This document shows, piece by piece, positions 11,911 through 20,043 of a stretch of 64,000 bases of DNA. Every line of letters begins with the position of its first letter. Position 1 is the stretch's first letter. Made by a program: the position numbers and the translations under genes. A model generated the notes under the pieces. It was not told where the DNA came from, ran no database searches, and saw only the letters and a list, made by a program, of their open reading frames with translations. The stretch is taken from contig NZ_JAKJHS010000002.1 in assembly GCF_021648825.1 (NCBI RefSeq), forward strand, positions 124,001 to 188,000, read 5' to 3'. This DNA is from Rhizobium halophilum (GTDB lineage: Bacteria > Pseudomonadota > Alphaproteobacteria > Rhizobiales > Rhizobiaceae).

Positions 11911-12165
11911 GTCTTTTCCCCCACCTGCCAATGGGCCCGCGGTCTATGCCGTCGGTGCCGCCATTCAGGCTGCCGTGAATTTCGGAGTATCGATGCGGAG
12001 ACGAGTGGGCCTCGCTGACGTCATGTCGACATGGACTTATACGGTTCGGCATCCATTGAGGCCGGCGCATCGCGCAGTCCACCTTCGCACCGGAAGAATG
12101 CCCTGCACATATTAAGCTTCCGCTAATGCCCTCGAGCCTTTCCCTGTCTTGCCTTTGGCTGTAGT

Positions 12166-12333
12166 ATGTCAGGCATGGAACAGACCTTCTTATCCGGTCA
12201 CCGCCTGCCGCTCTTGGTCTTCAGTGCGCTTGCACTTACCGGGCTTTCGGCGGCTGCCTTCTACGGATGGATCATCCACAGCTCATCCATGATACTGACG
12301 CTTGGCCAGGCGGGGCTGCCGGGTTGCCTGTGA
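12166..12333 (+). CDS. Small single-span membrane protein, unknown function
   Basis: A 55-codon frame begins MSGMEQTFLSGHR, followed by a hydrophobic segment of about 23 residues (LPLLVFSALALTGLSAAAFY), then GWIIHSSSMI and an end at GLPGCL. One transmembrane helix with a short polar N-terminus is predicted by eye. It precedes the SCO1/SenC gene on the same strand by about 130 bases. The start could be ATG 12166 or 12175; neither has a strong ribosome-binding site. I think it is real because the composition is that of a membrane protein with typical codon use, but I do not recognise a named family. Confidence 0.5.
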   Translation: MSGMEQTFLSGHRLPLLVFSALALTGLSAAAFYGWIIHSSSMILTLGQAGLPGCL

Positions 12334-12464
12334 AGCCCTCCCTCTGCTTGAGACAAATCAGCGCAAACCCGAAAGCATGACCGGTTTCTGTTGCCCGACG
12401 GAAGGCTGTGGCCTATCCAGACCGCAGTGGTACACTTTCTGCGGCGCCGGGAAGAGAGAAAAGC

Positions 12465-13064
12465 ATGAGAACCATTCGCATCATTCTGTGGGCAGCGGTC
12501 GTCCTGCTTGGCGGCGTCCTTGCATGGCTGAGCTTTCAGGTTACACAGACCCAGGAGCAGATTGCTGAAGAACCCTTCGGCGTGCCGTTCCAGCTCGTGG
12601 CGCAGGACGGCCAGCCGATCACGCAGGATGCTTTCCGGCAGAAGCCGACGGCGGTTTTCTTTGGTTTTACCCATTGTCCCGAGGTTTGCCCCACGACGCT
12701 CTACGAGTTGAACGGCTGGATGCACCAGGTCGATCCGGACGGCACCAAGCTCGCCGGCTACTTCGTGACCGTCGATCCAGAACGTGATTCGCCGGAACTG
12801 CTCGGCCAGTACATTGCCAATGTCACCGATCGTATCACAGGCATCTCCGGCCCGCCGGAAAAGGTGACCGAGATGGCCAAGGGCTTCAAGGTCTTCTTCA
12901 AGAAAGTGCCGCTCGACGAGAAAGACCCAACCGGCGACTATACGATGGACCATACCGCCTCCATCTTCCTGCTGGACGAAGGCGGACGCTTCGCCGGCAC
13001 CATCTCCTACGGCGAGAACCCGGAGACTGCGGTGCAGAAGCTCGAGAACCTGATCAAGAGCTGA
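12465..13064 (+). CDS. SCO1/SenC family copper chaperone
   Basis: SCO proteins are membrane-tethered thioredoxin-fold proteins that deliver copper to the CuA centre of cytochrome oxidase or act in periplasmic redox. Residues 6-22 form an N-terminal membrane anchor. The copper site is complete: C71 and C75 in THCPEVCPTT, and H163 in MDHTASIFLL. The length of about 199 residues is normal. The start ATG 12465 follows GAGAGA; an upstream in-frame ATG at 12408 would prepend residues with no family match. prmA follows on the same strand. Confidence 0.92.
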   Translation: MRTIRIILWAAVVLLGGVLAWLSFQVTQTQEQIAEEPFGVPFQLVAQDGQPITQDAFRQKPTAVFFGFTHCPEVCPTTLYELNGWMHQVDPDGTKLAGYFVTVDPERDSPELLGQYIANVTDRITGISGPPEKVTEMAKGFKVFFKKVPLDEKDPTGDYTMDHTASIFLLDEGGRFAGTISYGENPETAVQKLENLIKS

Positions 13065-13140
13065 GGGCGCTTGCTGGTTGAAGGCTTTCGTCCGTTGTGG
13101 CATCGGTCCCTGCATCCGCAATCGTCCGAAAGAACCAGCC

Positions 13141-14019
13141 TTGAGCGAGATCCGCCTTTACGTCAGCACGAACGAGAAAGATGCAGAGCGCATCCTCGAC
13201 ATCCTGTCGCAGCTCTTCGGAGAGGAAGATTATGCGCTTGGCACCACCGAAGTGGACGAGAAGCGCGACCTCTGGGAAGTCTCAGTCTACATGATGGCGG
13301 ACGAGGAGGAGGAGCTTCACAAGCGGATCTCCGAAGGTCTGGCGCAGAGCTATCCAGAAGCGGTCATCGAGCGAGAGGCAATTCCTGACGACGACTGGAT
13401 CGCCAGATCGCTGGAGGGATTGAAGCCTGTCCGTGCCGGGCGGTTTCTGGTGCATGGATCGCATGACCGCGACAAGGCGCAGGTGAACGACGTCGCGATC
13501 GAGATCGACGCCGGACAGGCGTTCGGCACCGGCCATCACGGCACCACCGCGGGTTGCCTCGAGATGATCGATGCCGTTGTGCGCGCCAGGCCGATTCGCA
13601 ACGCGCTCGATCTTGGGACAGGCAGCGGAGTCCTCGCCATCGGGCTGCGGAAAATCCGCCACATCCCGATCCTCGCCACCGACATCGACCCGGTTGCCGT
13701 CGCCGTGGCAAGAGAGAATGGTCGGCGCAACGGGATCGTGTCGGGGTTGCGGTTCGTCACTGCTCCGGGTTTCCATTCGCCGGCCTTTGCTGAGGATGGC
13801 CCGTTCGACCTGATCATAGCGAACATTCTGGCCCGCCCATTGATGAAGATGGCGCCGCAGCTTGCCGCAAATCTGGCTCCTGGCGGTTCGGTCATCCTCT
13901 CGGGCATTCTCGCTGAACAGCGCTGGAAGGTCTTGGCCGCTTACAACGGCGTGAAGCTTCGCCACGTGCGAACGCTGTGGCGTAACGGGTGGGTCACCAT
14001 CCATCTCCAGCACGGCTGA
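13141..14019 (+). CDS. prmA: Ribosomal protein L11 methyltransferase PrmA
   Basis: PrmA trimethylates ribosomal protein L11 using S-adenosylmethionine. The SAM-binding motif LDLGTGSGVLAIG is at about residues 156-168, preceded by the family motif FGTGHHGTT (128-136). The substrate-binding N-terminal domain is intact. I place the start at TTG 13141, giving MSEIRLYVST, because this matches the usual start and length (292 residues) of rhizobial PrmA. A more distal TTG at 13078 would add 21 residues without family match. No strong Shine-Dalgarno is visible, so the start is moderately certain. Confidence 0.94.
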   Translation: MSEIRLYVSTNEKDAERILDILSQLFGEEDYALGTTEVDEKRDLWEVSVYMMADEEEELHKRISEGLAQSYPEAVIEREAIPDDDWIARSLEGLKPVRAGRFLVHGSHDRDKAQVNDVAIEIDAGQAFGTGHHGTTAGCLEMIDAVVRARPIRNALDLGTGSGVLAIGLRKIRHIPILATDIDPVAVAVARENGRRNGIVSGLRFVTAPGFHSPAFAEDGPFDLIIANILARPLMKMAPQLAANLAPGGSVILSGILAEQRWKVLAAYNGVKLRHVRTLWRNGWVTIHLQHG

Positions 14020-14090
14020 GAAACATCATTTCGCACTGCAGCACTGCGCGAGATGCACGGCTGCAGCACCTGATGCAAGCAACAGACAAA

Positions 14091-14120
14091 GAAAAAGGCG
14101 GCACCGGGAGGTACCGCCTT
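14091..14120 (-). terminator. Terminator of the DUF1127/RNA transcript (minus strand)
   Basis: On the minus strand, 11 paired positions with one mismatch (14110-14120 with 14095-14105) enclose a 4-base loop, followed by TTTTTC. The U tract is on the minus strand only, so it ends the transcript that starts at the DUF1127 gene. The loop region carries a third CCUCCC anti-Shine-Dalgarno-like element. Confidence 0.8.
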
Positions 14121-14228
14121 GAGATCAGGTCGCCCTGATCTGATCCGCGAACCTTGGGAGGAGAGGCTCAAGCGGAGACTTCGGATTCTGTCGCCCGGGG
14201 CGGAGGAGGGAGGAGAACCTGCCCAGGG
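14095..14228 (-). ncRNA. Candidate cuckoo/CcsR-type sRNA(s) downstream of DUF1127 gene
   Basis: Right after the DUF1127 stop, the minus strand carries two exact copies of the octamer CTCCTCCC (at 14208-14215 and 14156-14163), complementary to Shine-Dalgarno sequences. Each can sit in the loop of a hairpin: stem A pairs 14222-14227 with 14194-14199 (one G-U), and stem B pairs 14182-14186 with 14143-14147. A perfect 8-bp hairpin with a GCGA loop follows (14122-14141), then the terminator. The cuckoo/CcsR RNAs known from Rhodobacter and other Alphaproteobacteria have exactly this plan: hairpins with C/U-rich loops co-transcribed downstream of a DUF1127 gene. Assignment rests on motif, structure and context; the ends and processing are not known. 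Confidence 0.6.
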
Positions 14229-14235
14229 TCGATGA

Positions 14236-14409
14236 TCAGAAACCGGAGTTGAAGCCGCCCTTGCGGCGCAGCTCTTCGCGGGAGGTGCCCATGCCCCGGA
14301 GGGTCCGGTCGTCCAGGTTCATCAGAACGCCGTTAACGTAACGGCTGGCCTGACGTTCACGTGCTGCAACGACGCGTTCGAAGGCAGAGCGGAAGAATGA
14401 GGTAGCCAT
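14236..14409 (-). CDS. DUF1127 domain small protein (YjiS-like)
   Basis: The 57-residue basic protein begins MATSFFRSAFERVVAAR and contains the DUF1127 core (MNLDDRTLRGMGTSREELRR). AGGA lies about 9 bases upstream of the ATG. Short DUF1127 proteins in Alphaproteobacteria have been linked to RNA turnover (CcaF1 of Rhodobacter, encoded just upstream of CcsR sRNAs) and to phosphate and carbon metabolism in Agrobacterium. The RNA block directly downstream on the same strand makes the CcaF1-like arrangement the best comparison. It is transcribed toward prmA and stands alone. Confidence 0.88.
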   Translation of the reverse strand: MATSFFRSAFERVVAARERQASRYVNGVLMNLDDRTLRGMGTSREELRRKGGFNSGF

Positions 14410-14462
14410 TGTCTTGATCCTTTCATCGCGGGAACCGTTTGCCGTCCCGTTCGATGATTGGA

Positions 14463-14492
14463 ATATAGCTTCACCGATAACGCTTAGTCAGA
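14463..14492 (-). promoter_or_regulatory. Probable promoter of the DUF1127/RNA unit
   Basis: On the minus strand TCTGAC (14487-14492) and CTATAT (14463-14468) are separated by 18 bases, close to the alphaproteobacterial housekeeping consensus (CTTGAC/CTATAT). The predicted start site lies about 45-50 bases upstream of the DUF1127 start codon. It is a pattern match by eye only. Confidence 0.45.
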
Positions 14493-14663
14493 GGGCTTAA
14501 CTCAACGGTGTTATGCGTCAGGTGCATAGGCCGCTCACCAACTGAACGGTCGCCGTTAGCAGATGCACAATCACGGTGCAGATCAACCGCCCTCTGGCGA
14601 GATGATCGGTGAATACGCTAATGTCCGGCTCCTTCCCATTTCATCACCATCCGGATCAGTTGC

Positions 14664-16493
14664 ATGTTTCAGTCGTTCGACACCAAGTCATCCCCGCAAT
14701 TCGCTGGCGAGCGTCTTTCGGCGCTGCGCGCTCAATTCGACGATCTCAGTATCGACGGCTTTCTCGTGCCCCGTGCGGACGAGTATCAGGGGGAATATGT
14801 CCCGGCATTGGCGGAGCGTCTCGCCTGGCTCACCGGCTTTACCGGATCGGCGGGCATCGCCCTTGTGATGCGGTCCCAGGCGATCGTCTTCGTCGACGGA
14901 CGCTATACGACCCAGCTTCAGGAGCAGGTGGATCGCAGCGTCGTCACCGGAGGGGACTTGGTCAACGAGCCACCCCATCGCTGGCTCTCGCGCAACGGCA
15001 GCAAGGGTTTCCGGCTCGGCATCGATCCGTGGCTGCACACGGCGGCCGAAGTGCGGCGCCTGCAAAAGGCGCTGGAGGAGATCGGTGGCTCCCTCGTCTT
15101 CCTTGCAGCCAACCCGCTCGACGCCATCTGGTCGGATCGTCCGGCAGAGCCGATGGGCGCGGTTATGATCCAGAAGCAGGAGCATGCGGGGAAACTTGCA
15201 GCCGAGAAGATCGCCGAGGTCGCGGCGCAGGTGAAGGAGAAGGGCGCCGCGGCTACGGTAATCACGGACCCGTCCTCAGTCGCTTGGATCTTCAATATTC
15301 GCGGCGCCGACGTGCCGCATACGCCGCATCCGCTGGCACGTGCGATCATCCCGGCGGACGGCAAGCCGCAGCTTTTCCTCGACGAGCGCAAAACCGGCAT
15401 CGAGACGCGCGCTTATCTGGCGCAACTCGCAGAGCAACTTTCGCCGGATGCATTTCTGGCGCGCCTTGAGGACGTGGCGAGACGTGGACCTGTCATGCTC
15501 GACGCAGATCTTGCGCCGCTGGCGCTGAGCATTGCTATTGAAGCGGTCGGCGGGCGTGTCGTCGAGGCGGGCGATCCGGCCAAGCTGCCGCGCGCCTGCA
15601 AGAATGCGATCGAGCTGCAGGGCTCGGCAAAGGCCCATCTCCAGGATGGGGCGGCGGTGGTGGAGTTCCTCTACTGGCTCGACCAGCAGCCCTCCGGCAG
15701 CGTCACAGAAATCAGCAGCGTCCATGCGCTGGAAAACGCCCGTGTGCGCGTTGGCGAGCGCATGCAGAACCCGCTCAAGGACATCTCCTTCGACACCATT
15801 TCCGGTGCGGGCGAGCATGCCGCTATCATGCACTACCGGGTGACGACGGAAAGCGACCGGCGGCTGAACGAAGGTGAGCTCTTCCTCATCGATTCGGGCG
15901 CCCAATACATCAACGGCACGACCGACATCACCCGCACGGTGGCCATCGGCGAGGTGCCGGAAGACCGCAAGCGCTTCTTCACGCTCGTGCTCAAGGGCAT
16001 GATCGCCATCAGCACGGCCCGCTTCCCGAAGGGCACGCGCGGCTGCGATCTCGATCCGCTGGCGCGCATCGCGCTCTGGAAAGCTGGCGGTGACTTTGCC
16101 CACGGCACCGGCCACGGCGTTGGCTCCTATCTTTCCGTCCACGAAGGGCCGCAGCGCATCTCGCGGCTATCGACGCAGGAGCTCCTGCCGGGCATGATGC
16201 TCTCCAACGAGCCTGGCTACTATCGCCCCGGCCACTACGGCATCCGCATCGAGAACCTGATCTTCGTGAAGGATGCGACAGAGATCGAGGGCGGCGACAT
16301 GCCGATGCTGTCCTTCGAGACACTCACCTGGTGCCCGATCGACCGCCGCCTGGTGGTTGTGGATCTTCTGACGGCGGAGGAGCGCGACTGGCTTAACGGC
16401 TATCACGTCGAAACGCGCGAGAAGCTGATGCCGCTGATCGAGGATGCGGCTGTGCGCGACTGGCTCGTGAAGGCAACTGAGCCAGTTAGCTGA
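14664..16493 (+). CDS. pepP: Xaa-Pro aminopeptidase (M24 aminopeptidase P family)
   Basis: This metallopeptidase releases N-terminal residues that precede proline. The 609-residue form has two N-terminal creatinase-like domains and a C-terminal pita-bread catalytic domain, like eukaryotic cytosolic aminopeptidase P. Metal ligands are visible: Asp in FLIDSGAQY and TTDITRTV, His in GHGVGSYLSVHEGP, and Glu in LSNEPGYY and RIENLIF. There is no signal peptide, so it is cytoplasmic. The ATG is preceded by GGATC, a weak site. It is convergent with azlD (6-base gap). Confidence 0.93.
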   Translation: MFQSFDTKSSPQFAGERLSALRAQFDDLSIDGFLVPRADEYQGEYVPALAERLAWLTGFTGSAGIALVMRSQAIVFVDGRYTTQLQEQVDRSVVTGGDLVNEPPHRWLSRNGSKGFRLGIDPWLHTAAEVRRLQKALEEIGGSLVFLAANPLDAIWSDRPAEPMGAVMIQKQEHAGKLAAEKIAEVAAQVKEKGAAATVITDPSSVAWIFNIRGADVPHTPHPLARAIIPADGKPQLFLDERKTGIETRAYLAQLAEQLSPDAFLARLEDVARRGPVMLDADLAPLALSIAIEAVGGRVVEAGDPAKLPRACKNAIELQGSAKAHLQDGAAVVEFLYWLDQQPSGSVTEISSVHALENARVRVGERMQNPLKDISFDTISGAGEHAAIMHYRVTTESDRRLNEGELFLIDSGAQYINGTTDITRTVAIGEVPEDRKRFFTLVLKGMIAISTARFPKGTRGCDLDPLARIALWKAGGDFAHGTGHGVGSYLSVHEGPQRISRLSTQELLPGMMLSNEPGYYRPGHYGIRIENLIFVKDATEIEGGDMPMLSFETLTWCPIDRRLVVVDLLTAEERDWLNGYHVETREKLMPLIEDAAVRDWLVKATEPVS

Positions 16494-16499
16494 GACTGC

Positions 16500-16817
16500 T
16501 CAGAGCCCGAGCAGGTGGCGGCAGATCATCACTGCCGCCCAGCCGGCTGCCAGCATGATCAGGCCGGGAAAGCGCAGTGCCACGGCAAGTGCGACGAGCA
16601 TGGCGATCTTGACGTCCCATGCGCCGTTGAAGAAGGCCGGCGCTACCAGTGTGGTTAAGACAGCCGCTGGCACAGCGTTGAGCGCCGCTTCCATCCTTGG
16701 CGGAATGCTCTTCATCCGGGTGATGAGGATATAGCCGCCGATGCGCGTGATGTAGGTGGCAACGGCTGCGGCGAGGATCAGCAGCAGCGTCCCGGTATCG
16801 AGGGAGGCCGCCATCAT
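16500..16817 (-). CDS. azlD: AzlD family branched-chain amino acid exporter subunit
   Basis: The 105-residue membrane protein has about four hydrophobic segments (LLLILAAAVATYITRIGGYI, then AAVLTTLVAPAFF, IAMLVALAVALRF and LIMLAAGWAAVMI). It is the small partner of AzlC in the AzlCD (YgaZH-like) exporter of branched-chain amino acids. Its ATG overlaps the azlC stop codon by 4 bases (ATGA), which indicates translational coupling. Confidence 0.9.
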   Translation of the reverse strand: MMAASLDTGTLLLILAAAVATYITRIGGYILITRMKSIPPRMEAALNAVPAAVLTTLVAPAFFNGAWDVKIAMLVALAVALRFPGLIMLAAGWAAVMICRHLLGL

Positions 16818-17536
16818 CGAGGCTCCGCCTCGACTGCAACTGCATCGGGCTCATCTTTCGGCTGAAGCGGCAGAAGTACGGCCACGAGGATGCCGACCGC
16901 GGCACCGAGGCTGACATGCCAGGGCGATCCGACGAAGTGGTAGGCAGCGATCGAGCCAATCGCGCTTGCTGCAACGATGGGTGCAAAGCCCATACGCTTA
17001 CGAAACGCCAGCACCATGCCGAGGAAGTAGACAGGCAGAAGGACGTCGATGCCGATCGAGGCGGGATCACCGATCATCTTGCCGAACCAGGCGCCCATCA
17101 CGGTGGCAATGTTCCAGCTGATGTAAACGATCACACCGAATCCGAGGTACCACGAGAAGGAGACGCCCTGGCCGCTCTCTCCGCGCCGGACGCCCTCGGC
17201 GAACTGAGGATCGACGAGCAGGAAAAATGCGAAGAACTTCTGCAGCGGGGAGTAGTGCCGAATGAACTTTGCCAATGCAGCGGAGTAGAGGATGTGCCGG
17301 AAATTCACGGCAAAAACCGAGAGCACCACCAGCCACGGTTCGACGCGCTGGCCGAAGAGTTCGATGCCCACCAGCTGGCTTGCCCCGGCGTAGACCGTGG
17401 CGCTCATCAGCAGCGTCTCGAGGAAGCTCAGGCCATTGTCGATGGCCACCGCCCCGAAGAGAACCCCGAAAGGTGCCGACGACAGGGCAATGATGGCACC
17501 GCCCTTCAGGCCTTGTTTGAAATCGCTGCGGTTCAT
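16814..17536 (-). CDS. azlC: AzlC family branched-chain amino acid exporter subunit
   Basis: This is the large subunit of the AzlCD exporter, 240 residues with several membrane spans. Family motifs are clear: GAIIALSSAPFGVLFGAVA near the N-terminus, SATVYAGASQLVGIELFG and AVNFRHILYSAALAKF. I start it at ATG 17536 (AAGGATTTCC upstream) rather than at 17557. The known family exports valine and other branched-chain amino acids, and in Bacillus the azl locus confers azaleucine resistance. No Lrp-type regulator is adjacent. Confidence 0.92.
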   Translation of the reverse strand: MNRSDFKQGLKGGAIIALSSAPFGVLFGAVAIDNGLSFLETLLMSATVYAGASQLVGIELFGQRVEPWLVVLSVFAVNFRHILYSAALAKFIRHYSPLQKFFAFFLLVDPQFAEGVRRGESGQGVSFSWYLGFGVIVYISWNIATVMGAWFGKMIGDPASIGIDVLLPVYFLGMVLAFRKRMGFAPIVAASAIGSIAAYHFVGSPWHVSLGAAVGILVAVLLPLQPKDEPDAVAVEAEPR

Positions 17537-17643
17537 GGAAATCCTTCTTGCGCGCAAGCCTTACGGGCGTGCAGCGAAGGGCACAATTCAATTGCGCTGA
17601 TGGATGGATCGATTTCGCTGAAGCATCGCGACCGGCCGTGCCT

Positions 17644-18270
17644 TCAGTCCTTGAGGATCTGCCGGCTCTTGACGATGCCGATGCCCTTTTCCCGCATCTC
17701 CTCGATCGCCGCCTTCACGCCCTTGGGATCGATGCCGCGGCTGGCATCCTCGATGAAGCAGATCTGCACGCCGGGCAGCATCTCCAGGGCATCGAGGGCG
17801 GAGAACCTGACGCAGTAGTCGGTCGCCAGGCCGCAGATGTCGAGTTCCTTGATCTGCTGCGCCCGAAGGTAGCCCGCGAGGCCGGTGATCGCCGCCTTGT
17901 CGTTGTCGCGAAAGGCGGAATAGCTGTCGATCGCCGGGTTCTCGCCCTTCTGCTGGATGTAGTCGACCGCATCGATGTCGAGATCCGGATGGAATTCGGC
18001 ATCGGCGGTTCCCTGCACGCAGTGATCCGGCCAGAGCATCTGCGGCTGGCCGCAAAGCTCGCCTATCTCGAAGGGTTTCTTTCCGGGATGCTGGGACGCG
18101 AAGCTTCCGTGGTCCGCCGGGTGCCAGTCCTGAGAGGCGACGATTACGTCATAGCCGCCTTCCTCGATCAGCCGGTTTGCCACGGGCACCACCTTGTCAC
18201 CCTCCGGCACCGGCAGGTTACCGCCGGGGCAAAAGCCGTTCTGGATATCGACCAGCAGCAGGGCTTTCAT
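17644..18270 (-). CDS. pncA: Nicotinamidase (pyrazinamidase) PncA
   Basis: The enzyme hydrolyses nicotinamide to nicotinate in NAD salvage. The catalytic triad is complete: D8 in LLVDIQNGF, K108 in QQKGENPAIDSYSAF and C153 in GLATDYCVRFS. The metal site D48, H50 and H54 (QDWHPADHGSF) is present. The 208-residue length is standard. It is transcribed in the same direction as azlCD but with a gap of about 100 bases, so it is probably a separate unit. Confidence 0.96.
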   Translation of the reverse strand: MKALLLVDIQNGFCPGGNLPVPEGDKVVPVANRLIEEGGYDVIVASQDWHPADHGSFASQHPGKKPFEIGELCGQPQMLWPDHCVQGTADAEFHPDLDIDAVDYIQQKGENPAIDSYSAFRDNDKAAITGLAGYLRAQQIKELDICGLATDYCVRFSALDALEMLPGVQICFIEDASRGIDPKGVKAAIEEMREKGIGIVKSRQILKD

Positions 18271-18478
18271 GAGCCGTCCTCCCTTCGCTTCTTTCGCCGA
18301 TTAAACACCGAGGGGAGGTCGGTGGACAACCCTTCACAGGCCGGAAGGCTGCAACGTCGGCCTGGAGCCTTCGTTCAGCGAGGTTATGGCCGCGGGAGCC
18401 TGTGCTGGTTTGGGCTGAGTTGCTGCAAGCAGCGGCGGAACCTTCCCAGGACGCTGCCGTTGCAGCGACAGTCGTCAG

Positions 18479-19885
18479 ATGACTTCGTTGGTTGAGTTAT
18501 CCGCAGCGGTGAATGGTAAGCGACATCTCGGCGGAGGTGACCCGGCCGTCCGAGTCACCTGGGAGAAACTCAGGACAAGTTTCTGGTTGGTCCCAAGTTT
18601 GATGGCGGCCGCAGCGGGCGTCTTGGCGATGGCGGCCACATGGGGCGACCTCCGGTTGGCCGAGGTGGATCCGGCCGAAATGCCGGTGTTTGTTTTCGTC
18701 AGCACGCCCAACGGGGCGCGGGACGTGCTCTCCACATTGTTGTCCTCCATGATCACGATGACCAGCTTAGTTTTCTCGATCACCATGGTCGTGCTGTCGC
18801 TGGCGGCCAGCCAGTTCGGCCCGCGTCTGATCCGCAGCTTCATGTCGAGCCCACACACGCAGTTCGTGCTGGGAACGTTCATCATGACGTCCGTGTACTG
18901 CCTGATCGAACTTGGATCGGTGGGATCGACCATCGAGGACGCCAAGCAGGCGTTCCCGAGCGTCAGTCTTGGACTTCTGCTGGTGCTGATAAGCGTTCTT
19001 GTTTTGGTGTCGTTCATCCATTTCCTTGCGCGCTCAATCGTCTCGGAAACGCTGATCAAGCGGCTCGGCATGGAGGTCACCGCCATGGTTGGGGAACTGG
19101 ATGACCTGCCGGAGGATCGTAACCACCAGACGGCTGCAGCGCTGCCAGAGGATTTCGAGCGAGAGGCGATCTCCTTCGGTCCGCGTGCGGACGGCTTTGT
19201 CCAGAGCATCGACCTGGACGGGCTAAAGGATCTCGCCGAGGGTGCCGATGTTCTTATCGCATTCGCTTTCCGATCGGGCGACTACGTCATCTCTGACGGG
19301 GGCGGTATCAGCGTCTGCCCGGGCCAAAACTGCACGCCCGAGCTTCAGGAGCGCATCTGCAGGATGATCGTCATCGGCTCCCGGCGAACCGCCACTCAGG
19401 ATCCAGAGTTCGCCATCCGTCATCTGGTGGAGATGGCGGTGAGAGCCTTGTCGCCCGGCGTCAACGATCCCTATACGGCGGCGGCGGTGCTGGCGCAGCT
19501 TTCTGCCGGCCTGGCGCATCTCATGAAGCGGGCACTGCCGGAATCTTTGGTTACAGGCGCAGATGGACGCCTTCGCATCGTCATTCCCAGTTCAACCTAT
19601 GCCAGCGTTATAGGGGCTGCCTTCAACCAGATCCGGCAGAACGCCGCCGGCAAGCCGTTCGTGATCCTGCATCTTGTCGAGGCTATTCTTCGCATCGCAG
19701 ACCATGTCAGGCTTCCGGAACAGTGCGATGCTCTTGAGGGGCAGCTTGATGCAGCTCTGGACGCCGCTAACGGCATCGACGAGTTCGACCGGCAGGCAAT
19801 CTTAGCACGTGCGGCGGAGGCGAGAACAGCCATCGATGCCGCTCGCCGGCGAGCCAAACGTGCTCCCTCGGCACAACGCAGTTGA
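18479..19885 (+). CDS. DUF2254 domain-containing membrane protein
   Basis: The 468-residue protein matches DUF2254, a widespread uncharacterised family. The N-terminal third holds about four membrane spans: LVPSLMAAAAGVLAMAATW, the conserved SMITMTSLVFSITMVVLSLA, FVLGTFIMTSVYCLIELG and LGLLLVLISVLVLVSFIHFL. The motif ASQFGPRLIRSFM follows the second span and is a family hallmark. The remainder is a large soluble domain that includes ALSPGVNDPYTA. Its function is unknown. The ATG has no obvious Shine-Dalgarno, so a slightly later start is possible. Confidence 0.88.
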   Translation: MTSLVELSAAVNGKRHLGGGDPAVRVTWEKLRTSFWLVPSLMAAAAGVLAMAATWGDLRLAEVDPAEMPVFVFVSTPNGARDVLSTLLSSMITMTSLVFSITMVVLSLAASQFGPRLIRSFMSSPHTQFVLGTFIMTSVYCLIELGSVGSTIEDAKQAFPSVSLGLLLVLISVLVLVSFIHFLARSIVSETLIKRLGMEVTAMVGELDDLPEDRNHQTAAALPEDFEREAISFGPRADGFVQSIDLDGLKDLAEGADVLIAFAFRSGDYVISDGGGISVCPGQNCTPELQERICRMIVIGSRRTATQDPEFAIRHLVEMAVRALSPGVNDPYTAAAVLAQLSAGLAHLMKRALPESLVTGADGRLRIVIPSSTYASVIGAAFNQIRQNAAGKPFVILHLVEAILRIADHVRLPEQCDALEGQLDAALDAANGIDEFDRQAILARAAEARTAIDAARRRAKRAPSAQRS

Positions 19886-20043
19886 AGCGCAAGACTGCCG
19901 TGACGAAAGCGGCGGGACAAACCTCGATCTGCGAAGCGACCTGCTGCAACGGAATTTCCACAGGCTGCTCATCCTATAGAACACCGTTCCTCGAAGGCTG
20001 CGGCCGGCTGCCCCATATCCCGATCAAACGATCGGAGTATCCC

